DNA of 64,000 nt from JBGRQA01 sp041725895 (lineage in GTDB: Bacteria; Bacteroidota; Bacteroidia; Bacteroidales; Marinifilaceae). Below are positions 53,655 through 62,918 of this stretch, one piece after another. Under the pieces are notes generated by a model, which saw only the letters and a program-made list of their open reading frames with translations, ran no database searches and was not told where the DNA came from. Both the position numbers and the translations under genes were made by a program. Each line of letters opens with the position of its first letter. Within the stretch, counting starts at the first letter, position 1. Location: the NCBI GenBank assembly GCA_041725895.1, contig JBGRQA010000014.1, positions 62,001 to 126,000 of the forward strand, in the 5' to 3' direction.

Positions 53655-55868
53655 TTAGTTTAATCGGAATTTACTCTCTTTCACATCCACACTGCTTCCG
53701 CCGATGAATACCTTGAAATCACCAGGTTCAGCAACGTACTGCAAATCGGCATTGTGGAACGAAAGCAGCGATTGGTCAATGGTAAAGCTGATCTCCACCG
53801 ACTCTCCCGCAGGGATCATTACCTTTTGGAAGCCTTTCAGCTCTTTTACCGGACGGCTCACGGAAGCCACCAGATCGCGGATGTACATCTGTACAATCTC
53901 TACTCCATCCACCTTACCGGTATTTTTTACGGTAACAGTAGCTACGATCTGCCCGTCAGCATTCATGGTCTCGCCACTCAACCGGATGGCTGAATACTCA
54001 AAGTTGGTATAGCTCAAACCATAACCGAAAGGATACATCGGCGTATTGGGACAATCGGTATATTTGGATGTAAAGCGCTCTTTTGAAATGGGTCTTCCGG
54101 TATTCAAATAGTTGTAGTAAACAGGGATTTGCCCCATATTTCTAGGAAAACTCATGGTCAATTTCCCAGAAGGATTGTAATCACCAGAAACCACATCGGC
54201 AATGGCAGGACCGGCCATGCTACCCAAATGCCAAACCTCCAGAATGCCATCAAAATACTTCTCCTCCTCCGATAGGATGACCGGACGTCCGTTGTGCAAC
54301 AACAGCACCATGGGTTTCCCCAGTCTGGCGATTTCACGGATCAGCTCCCGCTGGATCGATGCCAAACGGATATCGGTTTTACTGGCCGCTTCACCGCTTT
54401 CGAACTCCTGCTCGCCCATACACATCACCACAACATCCGATACTTTAGCTGCTGCCCGGGCCTTGGCAAAGCCACTTCTGTCCTGGCCAACGTAATCGCA
54501 TCCTTTTGCGATACGAATTTTAGCCTTAGGGAATTCTTTCAGAAAGGCCTGATCAATTGGCGTAACGGTTTCCTCACGTCCTCCGGTATGCCATGCGCCC
54601 AGCTGGTTTCGCTTGTTGCTGGCCATGGGGCCAATCAGTGCAATGGAAGGGGTCTTTTTAGAAAGGGGCAGAATGTTCTTCTCATTCTTCAACAGAACAA
54701 TGGAACTTTTCGCCACTTTCCTGCTTCTTTCGAAGAACTCCGGCTTCTTCAGCCAACGTTTCGCACGGTCCTTACTGCAATACTTAAAAGGATCCTCAAA
54801 CAGTCCCTTCTTGTATTTCATCTCCAGCACCCGGCGGCAGGCGGTATTCACCGTTTCCTCGCTCACCACGCCTTTTTTCACATTCTCAAGCATGTGATTC
54901 ATGAAAAAACCCGATTGCATATCCATATCCACACCGGCATTAATGGACTGGGCAGCCGCATCGGCAGAATCGGCAACCGTTCCGTGGTGCATCAGCTCCA
55001 TTACCCCGGTATAGTCGGTCACTACCATGCCCTTGAAATTCCATTCGTCGCGCAGCAGATCGGTTAGCAACCATTTATTGGCTGTGGCAGGCACGCCATT
55101 GATGTCGTTGAAGGAGGCCATAATAGTTTGACAGCCTGCATCAATGGCCGCTTTGTAAGGAGGCAGATAGAACTCTCTCAGATGTCTTTCACTCATATCC
55201 ACCGAGTTGTAATCCCGACCGGCAACAGGGGCACCGTAAGCGGCAAAGTGTTTCACACAAGCCAGCAGCTTAGTGGTGTCACTCACATCATCGCCCTGAA
55301 TCCCTTTCACCTGTGCTTTTGCGATCTGTGCCCCCAGAAAGGCATCTTCTCCGGCCCCTTCGGCCACTCGCCCCCAGCGGGGATCACGGCTGATATCTAC
55401 CATGGGAGCAAAGGTCCAGTGCAAACCATCAGCAGCCGCTTCCTGCGCCATGGTACTGGTAGCCAGCTCCACCAGGTCCATATCCCAGGAACAGGACATG
55501 GCCAAGGGGGTGGGGAAAGTGGTTCGGTATCCGTGAATTACGTCGTAACCAAAAAGCAGGGGAATTCCCAAACGGGAATTCTCCACCACCTCCTTTTGCA
55601 GGCGGTACAGGAAATCAGCGGTCAGCGCATTAAAAACACCTCCCACACGGCCCTGTTTGGCATCGTTTACGAAATCATTATCGGGAACCGGTCCGGTCAC
55701 ATCCCACCAACTGGAAAACAATACGGTTTGACCCACTTTCTCCTCCAGGGTCATCTTCGACATCAAATCGTCGATGAACACATTCATCTCCTTCTCTTCC
55801 CGGGATACTTTTTCCTGTGTACAGGACATCAATCCCAAAAGAAGCAGGAACAATATACAGTTTCTCAT
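53655..55868 (-). CDS. GH3 beta-glucosidase, lipoprotein (copy B)
   Basis: This 737-residue GH3 enzyme has a lipobox (LGLMSC, Cys16). The barrel motifs are IPLLFGYDVIHGYRTTFPTPL, FAPMVDISRDPRWGRVAEGAG and KHFAAYGAPVAGRDYNSVD. The nucleophile Asp lies in GMVVTDYTGVMELMHHG near residue 280. The second domain carries GEQEFESGEAASKTDIRLA with the likely acid/base Glu, and an FN3-like C-terminal domain ends ESKFRLN. It shares the motif layout and much sequence with copy A, so the pair arose by duplication and diverged, perhaps to take different chain lengths. It lies 201 bases after the GH144-like gene in transcription order. Confidence 0.93.
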   Translation of the reverse strand: MRNCILFLLLLGLMSCTQEKVSREEKEMNVFIDDLMSKMTLEEKVGQTVLFSSWWDVTGPVPDNDFVNDAKQGRVGGVFNALTADFLYRLQKEVVENSRLGIPLLFGYDVIHGYRTTFPTPLAMSCSWDMDLVELATSTMAQEAAADGLHWTFAPMVDISRDPRWGRVAEGAGEDAFLGAQIAKAQVKGIQGDDVSDTTKLLACVKHFAAYGAPVAGRDYNSVDMSERHLREFYLPPYKAAIDAGCQTIMASFNDINGVPATANKWLLTDLLRDEWNFKGMVVTDYTGVMELMHHGTVADSADAAAQSINAGVDMDMQSGFFMNHMLENVKKGVVSEETVNTACRRVLEMKYKKGLFEDPFKYCSKDRAKRWLKKPEFFERSRKVAKSSIVLLKNEKNILPLSKKTPSIALIGPMASNKRNQLGAWHTGGREETVTPIDQAFLKEFPKAKIRIAKGCDYVGQDRSGFAKARAAAKVSDVVVMCMGEQEFESGEAASKTDIRLASIQRELIREIARLGKPMVLLLHNGRPVILSEEEKYFDGILEVWHLGSMAGPAIADVVSGDYNPSGKLTMSFPRNMGQIPVYYNYLNTGRPISKERFTSKYTDCPNTPMYPFGYGLSYTNFEYSAIRLSGETMNADGQIVATVTVKNTGKVDGVEIVQMYIRDLVASVSRPVKELKGFQKVMIPAGESVEISFTIDQSLLSFHNADLQYVAEPGDFKVFIGGSSVDVKESKFRLN

Positions 55869-55940
55869 AGTATCGTATTTTTTAGGGTTGTCCTACCCCA
55901 ACTTCACATTAGTACTCCATTATTTGAGTTCGAGCTGAAA

Positions 55941-55973
55941 AAGTATCAAGAAGCAAGACACAAGTATCAAGAA
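55941..55973. repeat. Short direct repeat AAGTATCAAGAA x2
   Basis: The 12-mer AAGTATCAAGAA occurs at 55941-55952 and 55962-55973, 21 bases apart, in the spacer before GH3 copy B. Similar A-rich CAAGA repeats are scattered in Bacteroidota intergenic DNA. No function is claimed. Confidence 0.5.
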
Positions 55974-56069
55974 AAGGTCAAGATTTTACCTAGCTCCTTA
56001 CAGCATTATTCTTGTTACTTGCAAATTCAAATTTTACATTCTCCATAGTTCGAACTCCAATTCTTTTAA

Positions 56070-57443
56070 TTATTGGTTCTGTGTGAACCCTAACTTTTTC
56101 AGACCTTCCTGCACCTCGGGGCAACTCATGAAAAGCTTCCACAGCAAACCGGTACGATGGTTCTCGATCATTGGAGCGATGGTACACTGGTCAATGGCCA
56201 GGTAATGGTTCGAATACCAATTCTTATGAACCGAAAAGGCATCGTAAAACCCGTACTCGCCCCACAGACGATCTCCCTGCTGGTAATAAAAATGCTTCAA
56301 TGCACGCATGGATTTCTCCGGCGTATAGGGGAAACTTGAAAGAGCAGCCGTTGGAGTAATTACGCCGCGGTCATCCGCTGGAGAGTGAGCCGCATAACCA
56401 TTGATGGAATAGCTGGCCGTTAATCCCCAGCAGTTTATGCCATAGCCCTTATAGCCTTTGGGATTGGATACACAGTGAGAGTAGTTAGCCAGGGTATGAT
56501 TCTTCACCACGTTCCAGTAATCAGCATACTGATCTTTCAAACCTTGGGGATTTAACCCGATATAGGAGTAGTGCGCCCAAAACAGGGGACCGCCGCCTTC
56601 GCCGGAATTGTGTTTCAACTCCAGTGGAAAACCAAACGGTGCATCACTGGATACAATTGCACCACCACGTGCCCAACCATTGTGGTAAGCCGATGCAGGG
56701 ATGGGATGCGTAGGCGATGAAGCCGCCAGAATATAGGTGATCAGGCACTCGTTGTACCCCTCCAGGGCAAAGTTCATTTCCCATCCGCAATTGGGCGACC
56801 AGTGCCAATACAGTACATCTTTTCCGTTCATGTACCAGGCCCAGTCCATTCCCTGCCACAAAGCATCAATTCTTTGAGCAAGTTCCTTCTCCCGCTCATT
56901 TCCATTGGCGAAATATTGGCGAGCACAAAGCAGCCCCTGCATCAGGAAAGAGCTCTCCACCAAGTCTCCCCCATCATCCTTGGGACTGAACGGACGGGTT
57001 GTTCCATCCTCCCCGTTCATCCAGTGGGGCCAAACCCCGTGGTGTTTTTCCGCTTTCTCCAGAAATTCCACAATTCGGTAGAAACGATCCACCCCTTCCT
57101 CACGGGTAACAAAGTTGCGTTCCATCCCAACAATCAGGCCCATAATGCCAAAGCCGGACCCGCCGGTGGTAACCACTCGTCTGTCGTTTTGTGGATAGTT
57201 ATTATCCGGATGAATTCTTTCGCAAGCCAGGCCGGAATTGGGTTCCGCCCCCTCCCACATGTAGTTAAAGTGCTGCTTCTGAATAAAATCCAGAAATTCA
57301 TCATCAGAATCGAATTCCAGCGGCCGGTTGCCCGTTTGACCGCCCTGCTCCTTGCTATCTTCAGAAACAGAATTCTCCTCCGCTTGAGCACAACTCAATA
57401 AACCGCCCAATGCGATTAGTATGCTGAACAAATATTTTTTCAT
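56070..57443 (-). CDS. GH144-like (glycoamylase-fold) beta-1,2-glucanase
   Basis: The product (457 residues) is a lipoprotein (GGLLSC, Cys near residue 18) with a single alpha/alpha-barrel of the glycoamylase-like family, now largely classed as GH144. Family stretches are FLDFIQKQHFNYMWEGAEP, VVTTGGSGFGIMGLIVG, HGVWPHWMNGEDGTTRPFSPKDDGGDLVE, GWEMNFALEGYNECLITYILAASSPTHP and CWGLTASYSINGY. Characterised GH144 enzymes from Chitinophaga and Parabacteroides release sophorose or sophoro-oligosaccharides from beta-1,2-glucan. It lies between susD and GH3 copy B, the usual partnership for such glucan use. The family call is firm; the substrate is inferred from family and context. Confidence 0.88.
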   Translation of the reverse strand: MKKYLFSILIALGGLLSCAQAEENSVSEDSKEQGGQTGNRPLEFDSDDEFLDFIQKQHFNYMWEGAEPNSGLACERIHPDNNYPQNDRRVVTTGGSGFGIMGLIVGMERNFVTREEGVDRFYRIVEFLEKAEKHHGVWPHWMNGEDGTTRPFSPKDDGGDLVESSFLMQGLLCARQYFANGNEREKELAQRIDALWQGMDWAWYMNGKDVLYWHWSPNCGWEMNFALEGYNECLITYILAASSPTHPIPASAYHNGWARGGAIVSSDAPFGFPLELKHNSGEGGGPLFWAHYSYIGLNPQGLKDQYADYWNVVKNHTLANYSHCVSNPKGYKGYGINCWGLTASYSINGYAAHSPADDRGVITPTAALSSFPYTPEKSMRALKHFYYQQGDRLWGEYGFYDAFSVHKNWYSNHYLAIDQCTIAPMIENHRTGLLWKLFMSCPEVQEGLKKLGFTQNQ

Positions 57444-57689
57444 GGTTGTTAAAATAAAAAGGTTCTAATTGGATAAGAACGGGTATCGTAAACTGGAATA
57501 TTTTACTTCTAAGAAATATCACAGTAAGACTATAAACTCTTTTTTCTTGCAAAGTCCGCAAAACAGGCAAAGAACTATTCTTTTGCTGCCTGAAGTGAAA
57601 GATGATTATCCTGAATTTTCATCAAGATCTTGTTATTCTTATCTGAATACAGTCCAAATCTACCCACTAAAATCATACAGAGCCAAAAA
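57444..57689. other. Spacer between susD terminator and GH144 gene
   Basis: No gene is visible in these 246 bases. A promoter for the enzyme genes would be expected here if the hairpin stops most transcripts; I could not identify one with confidence. Confidence 0.4.
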
Positions 57690-57727
57690 AACGGCAATCC
57701 TCCCCCATGGGAAGAGGAATTGCCGTT
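57690..57727 (-). terminator. Stem-loop after susD of the polysaccharide locus
   Basis: AACGGCAATCCTC pairs with GAGGAATTGCCGTT with one bulged base, 12 bases past the susD stop; seven T follow on the minus strand. It should lower read-through from susCD into the enzyme genes. Confidence 0.82.
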
Positions 57728-57738
57728 ACAGAATCAAA

Positions 57739-59208
57739 TTACTTCAAGTTGGGATTCAGATCCAATTGTTCCTGAGGAATAGGATAGAATTCGTGCTGTC
57801 CTTCAACAAAACCCTGAAGTTTTTCAGCAGCTTTTCCGGTTCTTACCAGGTCGAAGAATCTTTCGCCCCACTCCATGGCAAGCTCTACTCTTCGTTCCTC
57901 CAGAATTTGTTCCAGGGTAACGCCTGTAACAGGAGTCATACCAGCACGTTCTCTCACCAGATTGAAACTGGAATCTCCGCTTTCGCCTTTCCGTACTTTT
58001 GCCTCGGCATTCAAAAGCAGAATGTCGGCGTAACGAATCATACGAATGTTGTTACCATCACCATAATCCTGGCGACCTGGTGTCAGCTGGGAAGCAGGCA
58101 GGTATGCCTTCCCATTGTACATGGTAGGCTCACCCGGCAGACCAGCCACCAGAGTATCCTTTGAAGGAGTCACTGCATCGGTCTTCATAATGGTGGTTTT
58201 GTAACGCACATCTTCCCCGCGAGCAACCATCAAATCGTTCAAGGCTTGAGTCGGAACCATAAATCCCCAGCCACTATTTATCGGAATTCCATTGTACCCT
58301 TTAATCGCAGTACGTGGTCCCTGGAAGGCAAACCATGCATCGGATCGAATGATATCCCCTACTCCCTGACCAAAATCGGTATACTGTAATTCGAACAGTG
58401 ATTCGTTGCACAATTTCCCAGGTTTCTTATACATCTCATAAAAGTCATCGTACAATTCAAATTTAGTACTAGAAATGATGGCATTGGTTGCTTTCAGTAC
58501 GGTATCCCAGTCGTTTACATCAGCTGCAGCCTTAGCTCTAAGTGCCCATGCGGTATATTGAGTTACACTTCCGATAAAATCCATTTCGTTGGGACAAAGA
58601 GCCGGCAACTTACTAATGCAGTACTCCATTTCGTCATCAATGAACTTATATACATCGGCCCGGGGCTCTCTTTCCGGATTGAGGACCTGATTGTCCAGCA
58701 TCAATGGAATATCTCCCCACAATCTTGTTGCAAAAAAGAAAGCGTAAGCACGCATAAAACGAACCTCTGCAGTGTACTGCTCATACAACTTCTGGTCGGA
58801 TTCTTTGGTGATGTATTCGGCATATTGATCCAGTGAAGCCAACGCCGAGTTGCTCACCTCCACCAGTTTGTAGAATCCTTTCCAGGTGTTGTTCAAAGCC
58901 CAGTAGGATCTGATATTATCATATTTAAAATTAGCACAGTGCTGGAATTCCAACTGATCGTTCGGAGCAGAACCTTTATCCACATTATCGGAACGAACGG
59001 AGATCAAGCCCAAAGCTCCCCAGAAGGAAAATCCCTGGCCACTGCGTGCCTGCGCATATACACCTGAAACCGGCAAATGCATATCCTCCACTTTTGTGAA
59101 ATCAATTTCTCCCTTCTCCACCTTGTTTTCCGGTAGTTTATCAAGATAATCGCTACAGCTTGTTGCAAACAGGGCAATGGACAACATTACCACTAATTTG
59201 CTTTTCAT
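57739..59208 (-). CDS. SusD/RagB-family glycan-binding lipoprotein
   Basis: This 489-residue SusD protein starts at 59208 (MKSKLVVMLSIALFATSC, lipid Cys near residue 18) followed by SDYLDKLPENKVEKG, a classic RagB/SusD opening. The TPR core shows YTAEVRFMRAYAFFFATRLWGDIPLM, which is diagnostic. The C-terminus has RYADILLLNAEAKVRKG and LEQILEERRVELAMEWGERFFDLVRTGKA, the signature SusD end. It binds the glycan at the cell surface above the SusC barrel encoded just upstream, and would present beta-glucan fragments to it if the locus target is beta-1,2-glucan. A start at 59220 adds four residues. Confidence 0.95.
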   Translation of the reverse strand: MKSKLVVMLSIALFATSCSDYLDKLPENKVEKGEIDFTKVEDMHLPVSGVYAQARSGQGFSFWGALGLISVRSDNVDKGSAPNDQLEFQHCANFKYDNIRSYWALNNTWKGFYKLVEVSNSALASLDQYAEYITKESDQKLYEQYTAEVRFMRAYAFFFATRLWGDIPLMLDNQVLNPEREPRADVYKFIDDEMEYCISKLPALCPNEMDFIGSVTQYTAWALRAKAAADVNDWDTVLKATNAIISSTKFELYDDFYEMYKKPGKLCNESLFELQYTDFGQGVGDIIRSDAWFAFQGPRTAIKGYNGIPINSGWGFMVPTQALNDLMVARGEDVRYKTTIMKTDAVTPSKDTLVAGLPGEPTMYNGKAYLPASQLTPGRQDYGDGNNIRMIRYADILLLNAEAKVRKGESGDSSFNLVRERAGMTPVTGVTLEQILEERRVELAMEWGERFFDLVRTGKAAEKLQGFVEGQHEFYPIPQEQLDLNPNLK

Positions 59209-59241
59209 TATTATATTCATAGTAATATTTTATTTCAATGG

Positions 59242-62200
59242 TTAGAAAGTCAATTTAAGACCAAATGTGTAGGTCGAATACATCGGGTACACCTGATTGT
59301 CGAATCCGCTTGCAATTTCAGGAGTAAATCCATTGTAATCGAAAACAGTTAGCGGATTATCAGCTGAAACATAAACTCTGATTCGGGTTCCCTGCATTCC
59401 ACTTAAGGACAAATTGTTGAAATTGTAACCAATTTGAATATTCTGAATGCGGAAGAAATCTCCTTTTTCAACCAGGAAGGAACTGAAATTGGCTACGTTC
59501 CAAGGACGTACAGAACCGGCTGCAGAAGGATATTTGTTGGTAGATCCGGCACCGGTCCAACGATTCTTCACCATATCAGCATCATAATTGATTTCTCCCT
59601 GCCATCTTCTGTTTCCTCTTTTCTGATTCACAATTTCATTGCCCATGACTCCCATAAAGGTCATACCGAAATCAAGGTTTTTCCATTCAAATCCAAGGCT
59701 ACCTCCATAGGTGAAAGTTGGAAGAGCAGAACCAAGAATCTGTCTGTCCTTGTCGTCAATGGAATCGTCCCCATTCACATCTTCGTACATTAAATCGCCA
59801 GGTTGCAAACCATACTTCTGAGCAATAGGATCGTTATCCACCTGCTCCTGGGTCTGGTACACGCCTTCTACCTTATAACCATAGTATGAATTAATGCTTT
59901 CTCCCACCTTGGTAATGGTTCTAAACTCTGCAGAACCACCGTACAAATAAGGTATTCCTTTCAAGTCTTTTACCTCATTGTTCAAAGTAGACAGGTTTAG
60001 GCTAGCATGATACTTGAAATCCTTGCCAATTTTATCCGACCAATTCAAAGAAAATTCCAGACCGGAGTTTAAAATCTGCCCGCTATTGTCAAGTATACTT
60101 CCTGCGCCCATAGGCAGAGGAGTACTGATTACCGCATTATCAGTCAAACGATGGAAATAATCAAACTCTGCATTTAATCTGCGGTCCAGAAATGCCATAT
60201 CTACACCAATATTGAACTCCTTCACAACTTCCCATTTCAGGCTGCTAAAGTAATTCTGGTTCACATATCCTGGGAATAACACATCACCGAATACTCCGGA
60301 AGTTCCCTGATTCATCATAACAGATGCAAATCCGTCACTGGCAGGCACCTTATCGTTCCCCAACATACCGTAGCTGGCGCGCAATTTCAAGTGATCCACC
60401 AAATTTTGCTTACTCATAAAGTCCTCTTCGGAAACAACCCATCCCAAACCTACAGAAGGGAAATAGCCCCATTTTTCCTGGTATTTGGAACTTCCATCGG
60501 CACGCATTGTGGCTGAAAGCAAGTATTTGTCGGCATAATTGTACGTAATTCGTCCAAAATAGGACTCTCCACGATAGGTAGTACCATCATCCGCACTTCT
60601 ACGAGAATCAGGATCTCCTTGTGATATGTAGTGGTACTCGTCTTCCCCATCAGGAACACCATTGGCCCATCCTTCCAATTTTCTCCAATCCTCGTTGCGG
60701 TAGGAAGCTCCTGCCATTACCGTAAACGAATGCACTCCAATTTGATCCTTGTAGGTAATGGTATTGTCCCAGATATAATTCTGATAGAAGTCATCTGTTT
60801 TAGTCAACTTGGAATCCGGTCTGGATTGATTTCCACCAACAGAAAACTCAGGCTCAAATCTTTTTCCACGAATAAAAGCAATCTCCTGGCTGTAGGTGGT
60901 CTTAAAAGTCAATTTGTTCTTCGGCAACAAACCAATTTCTGCGTAGAAAGAGGGAAGAATTTTAGTAATATTCTGTTCAAACTCATTGTATTTGGCAAGT
61001 GCCAAAGGATTGGCAAAATACTCACTCAAACCAATGCTGGTTGGAGCTCCAAAACGAATTGGGTAAGCAGCTGTATTGTTTTCATCGTAAGCCGGATAAA
61101 TCGAAGGCGAAACGAAGGCAGAATACCATGCTTCGTTGCTAGGTGTATTTTTTTGAGCATCACTCAACAGAATATTTGCACCCAGTTTTAACCAATCGTT
61201 GGCCTTGTAATCACCCTTCGCACTTAGATTAAAACGGTGATACTTACTATCGGCATCCATAATCCCTTCCTGCGAAAAATTACTAATTCCCAGGGAGTAA
61301 GCCGCTTTTTCGGTTCCTCCGGTAATATCCAGACTATTGTTATGAATAAGGGCCGTACGAAGCAATTCATCGTACCAATCCGTATCAACGGCAGGAATTC
61401 CATTAGCTCCTCCAAATAAATCAATTGATTTCTGAATTAAAGCCTTGGATGCATCATCTCCTTTTTCATATTGCATGGTAGCATATTGTTTCGAGTTGGC
61501 CATATCCAGAACATTGCTGGCTTTTTGAATTCCCACATAGCCATTGTAGGTAATGGTGGGCTTACTATTAAACCGGCCCTTTTTGGTGGTAATCAGCACA
61601 ACACCATTGGCTGCTCGTACCCCGTAAATAGAAGCAGCAGAAGCATCCTTCAAAACAGAAATACTTTCAATATCTCCATTGGACAAGAAATCAACATTAT
61701 CATAGAACATTCCATCCACTACATAAAGGGGATTCTCATTGTTAAAAGAACCGATCCCACGGATACGAACAGTTGGTCCGGCTCCTGGTTCTCCACTGTT
61801 TACGATTTGCACTCCGGATACTTTCCCCTGCATGGCTTGCATAGGGTTGGCCGTAGCATGTTTTACGATCTCTTCAGATTTCACATTGGCGATCGGGGAG
61901 GTCAGGTCCTTAAGTTTTGCCGTTCCATATCCCACAACTACAACATTATCCAACATTACTTGGTCTTCATCCAAGCTTACATTGATCTGTGTTCTTCCTT
62001 CAATTGGAATTTCAATCGTTTTCATACCTATGAATGAAAAAACGAGAGTGCCATCCCCAGGAACACTTGCTAGAGTATACTTTCCATCAAGATCGGTAAC
62101 AGTACCATTGGTGGTACCTTTTACTAACACAGTTACTCCCACAGCAGTATTCCCTGTTGCGGATTCAGTAACAATACCGGTTACAGTACTGGTTTGTGCC

Positions 62201-62259
62201 ATGGCGAAAAAGCTACACAGCAGAAACAGGACCATAAATAAAGTCGATTTGTGTTTCAT
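59242..62259 (-). CDS. SusC/RagA-family TonB-dependent transporter of the polysaccharide locus
   Basis: The product (1005 residues) has a signal peptide (MKHKSTLFMVLFLLCSFFAMAQ), a carboxypeptidase-D-like domain (VTGIVTESATGNTAVGVTVLVKG), a TonB-box-like DNVVVVGYG, and a plug with VRIRGIGSFNNENPLYVVDGMF, ending in a barrel that closes YTFGLKLTF. It imports oligosaccharides from the outer face with proton-motive energy passed through TonB. It precedes susD by 33 bases and is the first structural gene of the locus. It is less like the other two SusC proteins in the window than they are to each other. Confidence 0.95.
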   Translation of the reverse strand: MKHKSTLFMVLFLLCSFFAMAQTSTVTGIVTESATGNTAVGVTVLVKGTTNGTVTDLDGKYTLASVPGDGTLVFSFIGMKTIEIPIEGRTQINVSLDEDQVMLDNVVVVGYGTAKLKDLTSPIANVKSEEIVKHATANPMQAMQGKVSGVQIVNSGEPGAGPTVRIRGIGSFNNENPLYVVDGMFYDNVDFLSNGDIESISVLKDASAASIYGVRAANGVVLITTKKGRFNSKPTITYNGYVGIQKASNVLDMANSKQYATMQYEKGDDASKALIQKSIDLFGGANGIPAVDTDWYDELLRTALIHNNSLDITGGTEKAAYSLGISNFSQEGIMDADSKYHRFNLSAKGDYKANDWLKLGANILLSDAQKNTPSNEAWYSAFVSPSIYPAYDENNTAAYPIRFGAPTSIGLSEYFANPLALAKYNEFEQNITKILPSFYAEIGLLPKNKLTFKTTYSQEIAFIRGKRFEPEFSVGGNQSRPDSKLTKTDDFYQNYIWDNTITYKDQIGVHSFTVMAGASYRNEDWRKLEGWANGVPDGEDEYHYISQGDPDSRRSADDGTTYRGESYFGRITYNYADKYLLSATMRADGSSKYQEKWGYFPSVGLGWVVSEEDFMSKQNLVDHLKLRASYGMLGNDKVPASDGFASVMMNQGTSGVFGDVLFPGYVNQNYFSSLKWEVVKEFNIGVDMAFLDRRLNAEFDYFHRLTDNAVISTPLPMGAGSILDNSGQILNSGLEFSLNWSDKIGKDFKYHASLNLSTLNNEVKDLKGIPYLYGGSAEFRTITKVGESINSYYGYKVEGVYQTQEQVDNDPIAQKYGLQPGDLMYEDVNGDDSIDDKDRQILGSALPTFTYGGSLGFEWKNLDFGMTFMGVMGNEIVNQKRGNRRWQGEINYDADMVKNRWTGAGSTNKYPSAAGSVRPWNVANFSSFLVEKGDFFRIQNIQIGYNFNNLSLSGMQGTRIRVYVSADNPLTVFDYNGFTPEIASGFDNQVYPMYSTYTFGLKLTF

Positions 62260-62390
62260 ACGTAAATATTAGTTTTAGATGAGCCTAAAACACACCTTGC
62301 ATCTACAACATTAACATGGTGGTTTTATCGAGCGATTAGTAATTTTGTTTCAATATCCAGATGAATTCTTTTGTGCTTTCGAAAACGTTT

Positions 62391-62424
62391 CAAACATATA
62401 ACAGCCTCCCCAATAAATTCCAAC
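62391..62424 (-). promoter_or_regulatory. Possible promoter of the polysaccharide locus susC
   Basis: TATGTTTG (62398-62391, minus strand) fits TAnnTTTG; GTTG (62424-62421) lies 22 bases upstream. The leader would be about 125 bases. The spacing is slightly long, so confidence is low. Confidence 0.4.
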
Positions 62425-62918
62425 ATGAACGTACACTTTGATTACGTCACCCCCTAAACCGCACCCCAACACCACTACTACAACACACCATTAGCCGCTG
62501 TTTTTCAACTCAATAAAAAACACAAAACATTTACTTATGAAAACCAATACATTCTATGGATTAAGGGATCAAAGAGGACGAATCAAGCCCTCGGGACAGG
62601 AAACAATCAAATAGAAAACAAGGAAAAGAAAAAAATGAACAAAGTCGCTATTCTGACGAGGGACGAATTTCTTTTTTGCAGGTTACTCCATTCCTTTTTC
62701 TCCAGGGGGATATGAACAGTGCTAGGTGCACAAATTATCGAAAAGAATTCTTCTACTTTGAATGTAATCTACCCATTAGCTTTAAGTTGCAAGCTACAAG
62801 TATATATCACTTTGACTTACCTCCTGGAGCTAAAGCTTCTTTCACAAGAAGAATCAAAAAGGGGTACGATTAAAAGCAGAAGGCCAGATGAAGCAAAGCT
62901 ATTGGAAACAGGCGATCA
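62425..62918. other. Spacer between regulator and susC
   Basis: About 500 bases without a recognisable gene. Open frames at 62676-62873 and 62719-62922 have no credible start context or domain. The region would hold the regulator's binding site, but no clear repeat was found. Confidence 0.45.

Noticed and set aside
54294..56048. Long plus-strand frames of 257 and 306 codons opposite GH3 copy B
   Set aside because: Shadows of a GC-richer gene on the other strand; translated products have no domain and composition fits antisense.
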